From positions 620,001 through 684,000 of the forward strand of contig NZ_CDME01000014.1 of assembly GCF_000826545.1 (NCBI RefSeq): a DNA stretch of 64,000 nt, written 5' to 3'. Under the pieces are notes generated by a model. That model had not been told where the DNA came from, ran no database searches, and saw only the letters and a program-made list of their open reading frames with translations. Position 1 is the first letter of the stretch. Each line of letters starts with the position of its first letter. This DNA is from Kibdelosporangium sp. MJ126-NF4. GTDB taxonomy: Bacteria; Actinomycetota; Actinomycetes; Mycobacteriales; Pseudonocardiaceae. Below are positions 42,674-48,644 of this stretch, one piece after another. A program made the translations under genes and the position numbers.

Positions 42674-44062
42674 TTACCGCCTCCTCTCGGGCGGACCGCT
42701 GATCACCGACGGCGGGAGATCCGCGACGTCGACCGCGAAGATGTTGTCGCCCTTGATATAGCGGGCCATGGCGTGTTCGCGGTCCTCCTCGCCGCGACCG
42801 GCGCCCGCGCCAGCCATCGGTCCGGCGCCCGCGCCGCCCATAGGTCCGGCGGCGCCGGGTGTGCCGCCCCGACTCGCCGACCGGGCCACGTCCTCGACGA
42901 ACGGCGCGGCCGAGGCAACGGGCCCCCGGCCTGTCTGGCCAGCACTCTTGGCCGCCGCCTCAGCGGACGGCGCGCTCATACCGCCGACAGGTGCTGCGGA
43001 ACGCGGTGCCTTCTCTGGCTCGGATGTCGGCCACACCGGTCCGGCGGTCGACGCAACCGCGGGCGCCGCATGAGGAACGACTTGCGGCTGCGGATACCGG
43101 TCGAGTACCGGGCCATGGCCGGACCCGGGTGACGGCACCGTCGGCGGCCCGTCTGACGGCATGGCCTGGCTCGGCGCGGTGACCGGTGGCGGCGAATACG
43201 GCGGAGAGTACTGCGGGGAATGCGGCGGTGAATACGGCTGTGAGTTCGGCGGCGCAACCGGTTGCGGTGTCCCGGATGGCGGCGCATACGGCGGCCCGTA
43301 TGACGGCGCATGTGACGGCGCTGTCGCACCGTGGGTGGGCGGCGGGGTGGGAGCCGCGCCGGGCGCCACTGCCCGATCGGCGGGGAGAGACCACCCAGTG
43401 GACGATCCCGGCGCGGCGGCCAGTGCGGCGCTCGGTTCGGTGTGCCGCTGGAACCCGGGGTCGAGCCGCGTCATCGTCAGCGCGTCCTGGCCGTCGGGGT
43501 CGGCCACCTCGCCGGGGAGATGGAACTCCGGTGTGTCGTCGTCGATCTCCTGTGCACGCGCGGAAGCCTCGGTCATCACCCGAACGGCCTGCTCGTGCGC
43601 GGCGGTGGCGCGGTCGCTGTGGGCGCGCACGTCGCCGAGCGCCTTGACCAGTCCGGCGAAGCCGCCGGTGGTGAAACCCTGTCGCAGCACCTCGTCCGCG
43701 TCGAAGTCGTCCGGCTCAGGCATGTTGCGCTTGGCCATCTCCGCAGTGTCACCGAGCGCCGCGACGCGGTCGCCCAGTTCGCCCGCGGTGACTGCGGCGC
43801 TGCGCCCCCACACGGCCAGATCGAGGGTGGCCGCGCGGGCCGCCTCGGCCGCGGGGCCCTGCCACCCGGACTCCGACATGATGATCCGGCCTGCCAGGTT
43901 GTCACTGGCCTCGGCCAGCTCCGCGCCGAGGTCGGTCCACTCCTTGGCCAGCTCGGCCGCCTGGGCAGGCTCGTTGTCGGCATGCACCTGGTCGTAGAGC
44001 TCGCGGTGGGTGAACGCGGCCCAGTTCACGGGCTCGCCAAGGACCCGGTCGACGGGGCTCAC
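42674..44062 (-). CDS. PPE-like ESX substrate with Pro-rich tail and YIKGD terminus
   Basis: 462 residues. Residues ~1-180 are long helices like a PPE domain (VNWAAFTHRELYDQVHADNE, ESGWQGPAAEAARAATLDLA with a WxG turn). A Pro/Tyr/Ser-rich stretch (YGPPYAPPSG, YSPPHSPQYSPPYSPP) follows, and the end is MARYIKGDNIFAVDVADLPP. YIKGD resembles the end of the other substrate (YIKGE) and fits YxxxD/E. The GTG at 44062 overlaps the PE-like stop (GTGA). It is probably exported as a dimer with the PE-like protein, chaperoned by the EspG-like protein. Confidence 0.78.
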   Translation of the reverse strand: MSPVDRVLGEPVNWAAFTHRELYDQVHADNEPAQAAELAKEWTDLGAELAEASDNLAGRIIMSESGWQGPAAEAARAATLDLAVWGRSAAVTAGELGDRVAALGDTAEMAKRNMPEPDDFDADEVLRQGFTTGGFAGLVKALGDVRAHSDRATAAHEQAVRVMTEASARAQEIDDDTPEFHLPGEVADPDGQDALTMTRLDPGFQRHTEPSAALAAAPGSSTGWSLPADRAVAPGAAPTPPPTHGATAPSHAPSYGPPYAPPSGTPQPVAPPNSQPYSPPHSPQYSPPYSPPPVTAPSQAMPSDGPPTVPSPGSGHGPVLDRYPQPQVVPHAAPAVASTAGPVWPTSEPEKAPRSAAPVGGMSAPSAEAAAKSAGQTGRGPVASAAPFVEDVARSASRGGTPGAAGPMGGAGAGPMAGAGAGRGEEDREHAMARYIKGDNIFAVDVADLPPSVISGPPERRR

Positions 44063-44415
44063 CACGGCCGGATCCGGATCATCGCGGCCGCGCTGCTCTC
44101 GTCGGTCTCCCGGTGGTTCCGGATGGCCGCACCGACCTGGCGGTGCGCGTCGAGCAACGTCTGGTAGTACTTGTCCAGCACGGCCAGCAACGACCGAGCG
44201 TCGCCGTCGGCGCGGCGCTGGAACTTGTCGGCCATGGCCTGGGCGACCACATAGGACCCGAGCGGCGCGCGGCGGGCCATCGCTCGAGCCTTGGCACGCA
44301 TGGCGTCCACGCTTTCGGTCTGTGCCCACAGCGCTTCCTGGAGTCGCTGGGCGGCCTCGCCGTCCAGCCATACCTCACCGGAACCCACGCCGGGCACCAC
44401 TTCTGCCTCGTACAA
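44059..44415 (-). CDS. PE-like small ESX protein
   Basis: 118 residues, two long helices (GEAAQRLQEALWAQTESVDA, then ALLAVLDKYYQTLLDAHRQ), no signal peptide. Size and place directly before a PPE-like gene and EspG suggest the PE half of a PE-PPE pair. TTG start at 44415 with GAGGGGG upstream. It is the first gene of the leftward ESX operon, 36 nt after a TAGCGT box in the region shared with the lipoprotein promoter. Confidence 0.65.
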   Translation of the reverse strand: MYEAEVVPGVGSGEVWLDGEAAQRLQEALWAQTESVDAMRAKARAMARRAPLGSYVVAQAMADKFQRRADGDARSLLAVLDKYYQTLLDAHRQVGAAIRNHRETDESSAAAMIRIRPW

Positions 44416-44450
44416 CGAAGCCCCCTCGACTCACCCCGGGCTGACGCCTC

Positions 44451-44503
44451 GACGCTAGGCCGTCCGGGCGACACGGACCAGGCAGAACAACCGGCAGAAG
44501 TAG
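44451..44503 (-). promoter_or_regulatory. Shared upstream element of the ESX operon
   Basis: It aligns without gaps to 48557-48609 at 38 of 53 positions. On the minus strand it holds the heptamer TTCTGCC twice (12-bp period) and a TAGCGT box near the expected -10, 36 nt before the first ESX start codon. Direct repeats near a promoter are the SARP-site style, and a SARP gene lies at 46637-47446. Confidence 0.6.
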
Positions 44504-44610
44504 CTTTCTTCCGGTTCACCGTTTATCCGACATAGATCGTCCATTGAATTCCGAAAGGTACCGTCGGCCTGTTTTCTTCAGAACCTTTTTGAAACAGGGG
44601 AAGCAAGCCA

Positions 44611-45456
44611 GTGAAACTCTCGCGCATGATCGCCGGAACCGTCGCCATCGCGGCCGCGACCACAGTGGCCGCCTGCGGTTCCGACGCCAAGAAGCCCGAC
44701 GCCGCACCCAGTCCGGCGCCTGCCAGCTCAAGCGCCGCCGCCACCGGTGGGGGCGGTGGTGGCGGCAAGTTCGTGGTCAGGTACGAGGAGCCGACCAACC
44801 CGGCGCTGAAGCCGATCCAGCAGCTGCTGCAGACCAACCAGGTGTATGAGAAGGGCGCGAGGGAGATCTCCGACCTGGTCAAGCTGGACCAGGACGTGCC
44901 GGTGATCGCCAAGGAGTGCGGCGAGGAGAACGCCTTCTGGGACCCGCAGAAAAAAGAGGTCCACATGTGCTACGAGATGGCGCTGAAGCTGCAGACCGTT
45001 TTCGAGGCGGACGCGGACAAGCAGACACCGACCGAGCAGCACGTGGTCGGCGGGATGACCGCGATCCTGTTCCACGAGTTCGGCCACGGCTTCGCCAGCA
45101 TGTTCGAGCTGCCGATCACCGGCAAGGAGGACGACGCGGTGGACCAGTTCTCCGCGGTGATCCTGACCTCGGGCGACGCGCCCCGGCACCAGATGGTGCA
45201 GGACGTCGCGAAGGTGTGGGCCCTGTTCGCCAAGGATGAGCAGGAGCTCTCCGCCGCCGCGTTCGCCGGTGAGCACTCGCTGAACGCCCAGCGCTCGTAC
45301 AACTTCCTGTGCTGGATGTACGGATCGGCCCCGGACAAGTTCCAGGACGTGGTGGCATCCGGGGCGCTGCCCGAGTCGCGCGCCGAACGCTGCCCCGCGG
45401 AGTACCAGCAGATGGCCACCTCGTGGGTCAAGCTCCTGGAGCCACACCTGAAGTGA
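44611..45456 (+). CDS. DUF4344-type metallopeptidase lipoprotein
   Basis: 281 residues. Lipobox in AATTVAACGSDAKK, so membrane-anchored outside. A Pro/Ser/Ala then Gly6 linker precedes the domain. AILFHEFGHGFASMFELPITG carries the zinc HExxH-like site in the variant HEFGHG, typical of DUF4344 putative metallopeptidases, and NFLCWMYGSAP is the conserved end region. Substrate unknown. GTG 44611 has GGGGAAG upstream. It is divergent from the ESX operon across ~195 nt, so it may be linked to cell-surface ESX function. Confidence 0.8.
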   Translation: MKLSRMIAGTVAIAAATTVAACGSDAKKPDAAPSPAPASSSAAATGGGGGGGKFVVRYEEPTNPALKPIQQLLQTNQVYEKGAREISDLVKLDQDVPVIAKECGEENAFWDPQKKEVHMCYEMALKLQTVFEADADKQTPTEQHVVGGMTAILFHEFGHGFASMFELPITGKEDDAVDQFSAVILTSGDAPRHQMVQDVAKVWALFAKDEQELSAAAFAGEHSLNAQRSYNFLCWMYGSAPDKFQDVVASGALPESRAERCPAEYQQMATSWVKLLEPHLK

Positions 45457-45515
45457 GGACAGACGAAAGTCGCCGGTTGTGTCCACTCGGGACATAACCG
45501 GCGACGCGGTTCGGC

Positions 45516-46640
45516 TCAGCGCGGTGGCATCCGCTCGGTGGGAGACGGATCGCCCCAAGCAGGATCGACCCTGGAAAGATCGGCCCTGGAAGGATCGGCC
45601 CTGGCGGGATCGACACGGTGCGGCAGGTTCTGCGGGTAGTGACCCGGCATCGTCTGCCCGACTGCGGCGGGCTGGGCGGGCAGGCCGTACGGCGGGGAGT
45701 GCGGGGGCGAGAAACCGTGCAGGGTCGGCGGTCCCTGCTGTGGTTCCGGTGTCGTCGGCTGCTCGGCTTCCGCTTCCACCTCCTTGCTGCCTTCCACCCG
45801 GTATCCGAGGAGGACGGTCGAGATCAGCGAGATCGCGATGACGCACTCCACGATGAAGAACGCGCAGAAGTCGATCACCGAGCCGATCGGTGGCGCCCCT
45901 GGCACAGCGTTGCGCAACGGCACGAGCGCGAACAGCAGGGTCGCCATGAGGCCGACGGCAGGCCACAGCAGGCCACGTCGGCCGTGCGTGGTGAACCAGG
46001 CGGCAAGTACCGCGGCGACGCTCAACCCCCACATCAGCACCATCACGAACACCGCGAACAGCGTGGTGCCGGTCGACCGGTTCGCGGTCGCGGTGAAGGT
46101 CACGACGTTGCCGTCGCCACCCACCTCACTCGGCTTGATCTTGAAGAACGAGTCGATGTTCGCCAGCGTCACCGAGACGGGCAGCGGCTCCTTGCCCGCC
46201 GTCGCGTCGAAGCCGAAGGTGGCCTTGTACCGGTCGAACGGGTAGTCGGTGATGGTGCCCTCGCTCAACGGCACCTTGATGTCCGCCGCGCTGACCGTCT
46301 TGCCCGCCTTGAAGGACAGCGTGTCGCCCTTCGTCGCGAGGGCCGACACGGTGAAGTCTTGCTTGGGCAGGCCCGACTCGTCCACCAGCTGTCCCATCGG
46401 GTGCACGAACACCTGCGCCGCCAGCTCCTGGGTGGCCGCGTCCACCTTCTGCACCCACACTTCGATGTCCACCCGGTCGGGGTTCTGCGTGTCCCCGAGG
46501 GTCGTCGCGGTCTGCCCCGCGCCGCGCTCCCCCAGGTACAGCCACAGCCCGCCCGCGGTGACCAGCAGGACGGCGACCGCGATGATCGCCGCCTTCACCA
46601 CCCGCGCCGGGCCGCGCCCGGTCGTGGTCCTCGAGTTCAT
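45516..46640 (-). CDS. DUF4436 membrane protein
   Basis: 374 residues. One N-terminal membrane helix (VKAAIIAVAVLLVTAGGLWL), an extracytoplasmic beta domain (VDIEVWVQKVDAATQELAAQ, TITDYPFDRYKATFGF) and three more membrane helices (FAVFVMVLMWGLSVAAVLAA, LLWPAVGLMATLLFALVPL, FIVECVIAISLISTVLLG). The end is Pro-rich, with four PxRxDPxRAD-like steps. Matches DUF4436, function unknown. Its ATG overlaps the stop of the SARP gene (ATGA). Confidence 0.85.
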   Translation of the reverse strand: MNSRTTTGRGPARVVKAAIIAVAVLLVTAGGLWLYLGERGAGQTATTLGDTQNPDRVDIEVWVQKVDAATQELAAQVFVHPMGQLVDESGLPKQDFTVSALATKGDTLSFKAGKTVSAADIKVPLSEGTITDYPFDRYKATFGFDATAGKEPLPVSVTLANIDSFFKIKPSEVGGDGNVVTFTATANRSTGTTLFAVFVMVLMWGLSVAAVLAAWFTTHGRRGLLWPAVGLMATLLFALVPLRNAVPGAPPIGSVIDFCAFFIVECVIAISLISTVLLGYRVEGSKEVEAEAEQPTTPEPQQGPPTLHGFSPPHSPPYGLPAQPAAVGQTMPGHYPQNLPHRVDPARADPSRADLSRVDPAWGDPSPTERMPPR

Positions 46641-47446
46641 CTCACCAATCCGTTCACAGTGGTCATCAGGGTTTCGCAGTCGGCGGTGAGGATCCGCCGA
46701 TGCAGGTCGCGCAGCCGGGGGCCCGGGTCGATGCCGAGCCGGTCGTCCAGCACCCGCCGAGTGCGTGTGTAGGCGGCCAGCGCCTCGGCCTGCCGACCGG
46801 CGGAGTACAGCGCCACCATCAGCAACTCGGTCAGCCGCTCGCGCAACGGGTACTCCGCGACCAGCGCGAACAGTTCGGCGCCTGCCTCGTCGTACCGGCC
46901 GGCCGCGAGGTCCAGCTCGATCCGCAGCTCCATCGCGGAACGGCCGCGCTCGGACATGGCCAGGCGACGGCCCTCGGCGAACGGGCCGGGAATGCCGACC
47001 ATCGGCTCGCCCCGCCACAACCCGAGCGCCTGCTGCACGGTTCGGCCCGCCGCGTCCAGGTCACCGGCCATCCGGGCGGCACGGGCCCGGTCCAGCAGGC
47101 GCTCGAACTCCTCAAGGTCCGTGGCGCCCCGGTCGGTCCGCAGGGCGTACCCGTCACCGATGGAGACGAGGACCGTGCGCGAGCGGCGGTCGGGCCTGGC
47201 AGGTTCGAGCAGATGCCGCAGGCGCGACACATAGGTGCGTACCGCGCCCAGAGCGGTACGCGGGGAATCCTCACCCCACACGCCGTCAATGAGCTCGTCC
47301 GCGGAGACCGGGCACCCGCGCCGCAACAGCAGCGCGACGAGCACGGCGCGCTGCTGGCGGGGACCCAGGTCGAGCTCGGTACCCGCGCGCCAGGCGCGCA
47401 CGGGCCCGAGCACCGCGAACCGGAGCCGGTCGGGTGCGTGGTCCAC
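46637..47446 (-). CDS. SARP family regulator (wHTH + BTAD)
   Basis: 269 residues, the normal small SARP size. N-terminal OmpR-like winged helix (RFAVLGPVRAWRAGTELDLG, ELIDGVWGEDSP, VRTYVSRLRHLLEP) and a BTAD domain (ALGLWRGEPMVGIPGPFAEG, LRERLTELLMVALYSAGRQA). SARPs activate secondary-metabolite and other clusters by binding direct heptamer repeats upstream of -10. The direct repeats at 44451-44503 and 48557-48609 are candidate targets. It is placed between DUF4234 and DUF4436 genes on one strand. Confidence 0.92.
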   Translation of the reverse strand: MDHAPDRLRFAVLGPVRAWRAGTELDLGPRQQRAVLVALLLRRGCPVSADELIDGVWGEDSPRTALGAVRTYVSRLRHLLEPARPDRRSRTVLVSIGDGYALRTDRGATDLEEFERLLDRARAARMAGDLDAAGRTVQQALGLWRGEPMVGIPGPFAEGRRLAMSERGRSAMELRIELDLAAGRYDEAGAELFALVAEYPLRERLTELLMVALYSAGRQAEALAAYTRTRRVLDDRLGIDPGPRLRDLHRRILTADCETLMTTVNGLVR

Positions 47447-47896
47447 TCAGGACTGTCCGTGCAGCGGGACCGGTGCGCCTGCCGGTTTCCCGTCCACGTC
47501 CACGATCTTGTTCAGCTCGACCTGGTAGTAGTGGACGCCCAGGCCGAACACGAACACCAGCAGCGTGCCCACGATCGGGCTGCAGGTCTCCTGTAGGCCT
47601 GCCCGGCGCTGTGCGTAGCGGATGCGCTCACCGGTCTTGTAGAGCGTGGCGATGGCGCCGACCACGGTCCAGCCGAGGAAGACGAGGACCAGCAAGGGAC
47701 CCGCGACCGGCGCGTCGGGCTTGCGGTGGTACTCGGCCATCTCCTTGTGGATCTTGTAGTACCACACCAGCTGGTAGATCCCGAGGGTGATCAGCGGCAG
47801 ACCCAGCCACACACCCAGCGGGTTACGCCTGCGCATCGCTGCGCCCATGGTCGGCTGCGCGCCCTGCTGGACCTGCCCGACGGATTCGTAGGTCAT
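47447..47896 (-). CDS. DUF4234-type membrane protein
   Basis: 149 residues. RRNPLGVWLGLPLITLGIYQ followed by LVWYYKIHKEM is the DUF4234 signature, with two further membrane segments (LLVLVFLGWTVVGAIATLYK, IVGTLLVFVFGLGVHYYQVE). Function unknown. Its stop abuts the SARP gene, so the two are co-transcribed. Confidence 0.85.
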   Translation of the reverse strand: MTYESVGQVQQGAQPTMGAAMRRRNPLGVWLGLPLITLGIYQLVWYYKIHKEMAEYHRKPDAPVAGPLLVLVFLGWTVVGAIATLYKTGERIRYAQRRAGLQETCSPIVGTLLVFVFGLGVHYYQVELNKIVDVDGKPAGAPVPLHGQS

Positions 47897-47934
47897 TTGT
47901 CAACTTTCTTTTCAGGGTGGCGAATTGCGACCGG

Positions 47935-48465
47935 TTATTTCCCGTCGAGCTTCTTGCAGTTGGCCGCCTTGTTCCTGGCGTCGGCGAGGTCGCCGCCGAC
48001 CTTGGTGTCCTTGGCCTCGGCGGCGGTTTTCTTGATGGTGTCCAGCTCTGTGGCCGCCGCGGTGATGTCGGCGGTGAACTTCTCGCCTGTCGTGTCAACG
48101 GCCTCGGCGAGGCTCTTCGCGCGCTGCGCGCTGGTCCTGGCCTTGGCGTAGACCTCGGACTCGGCGGCGGCCAGCTTGGCGGAATCCGGGTGCGGGCCGC
48201 TCTTCAGGCCGTCCATGTCCCTGACCGCCTTGTCCAGCGCGGAAACCCGGGCTCCTGCGTACTCCACGAGGCCCGTCTTGTACGCGACCGGGTCCGACTG
48301 GTCCAGGTTGGGCACCTTGGCCAGCGCGTCGCGGACCTCGATGCTGACCCCGCACAGCTGGTCCGCCCAAGCCACCATCTTGCCCTCGTCGACCGAGGAA
48401 CAGCCTGCGAGCACGACAGCGACACCGGCAGCGAACACTCCGGTCATGGCGAGGCGATGCCTCAT
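47935..48465 (-). CDS. Helical lipoprotein
   Basis: 176 residues. Signal with lipobox VVLAGCSS, so membrane-anchored outside. The mature part is a helical bundle (IEVRDALAKVPNLD, VSALDKAVRDMDGLKSG, SEVYAKARTSAQRAKSLAEA) with two further cysteines (QLCGVS, ANCKKL). It resembles small actinobacterial cell-envelope lipoproteins of unknown role. TAGGAG lies upstream of the ATG. The conserved 53-nt element lies 92 nt further up. Confidence 0.7.
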   Translation of the reverse strand: MRHRLAMTGVFAAGVAVVLAGCSSVDEGKMVAWADQLCGVSIEVRDALAKVPNLDQSDPVAYKTGLVEYAGARVSALDKAVRDMDGLKSGPHPDSAKLAAAESEVYAKARTSAQRAKSLAEAVDTTGEKFTADITAAATELDTIKKTAAEAKDTKVGGDLADARNKAANCKKLDGK

Positions 48466-48556
48466 GACAACTCCTAGGAATTAGCGAAAGTCGCGCTATG
48501 GGAGAACAGCGCGATACGACGCGACATCGCGCCGCTATTGATCTCGAACCGGCGAT

Positions 48557-48609
48557 GACGTTAGGCCGGTGAGCGGGCGGAGACCAGGAAGAAGGACCGG
48601 CAGAAGTGG
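48557..48609 (-). promoter_or_regulatory. Shared upstream element of the lipoprotein operon
   Basis: It matches the ESX upstream element at 44451-44503, with blocks TAGGCCG, GACCAGG-AGAA and ACCGGCAGAAGT (plus-strand reading) in the same spacing. The minus-strand -10-like box is TAACGT. It also forms one arm of a 13-bp inverted repeat (next entry). Confidence 0.6.
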
Positions 48610-48628
48610 ACTGAACCACTTCTGCCGG
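48597..48628. terminator. Hairpin between the LAL and lipoprotein genes
   Basis: CCGGCAGAAGTGG and CCACTTCTGCCGG form a perfect 13-bp stem with a 6-nt loop, 16 nt beyond the LAL stop codon. It could terminate the LAL operon, or be two inverted copies of the regulatory half-site TTCTGCC. Confidence 0.55.
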
Positions 48629-48644
48629 ACACTGTGGAGGGTGA

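Noticed and set aside
48557..48609. Classical 11-bp-period SARP box
   Set aside because: The heptamers repeat at 12 bp, not 11, so I report it only as a shared element with SARP control as a hypothesis.
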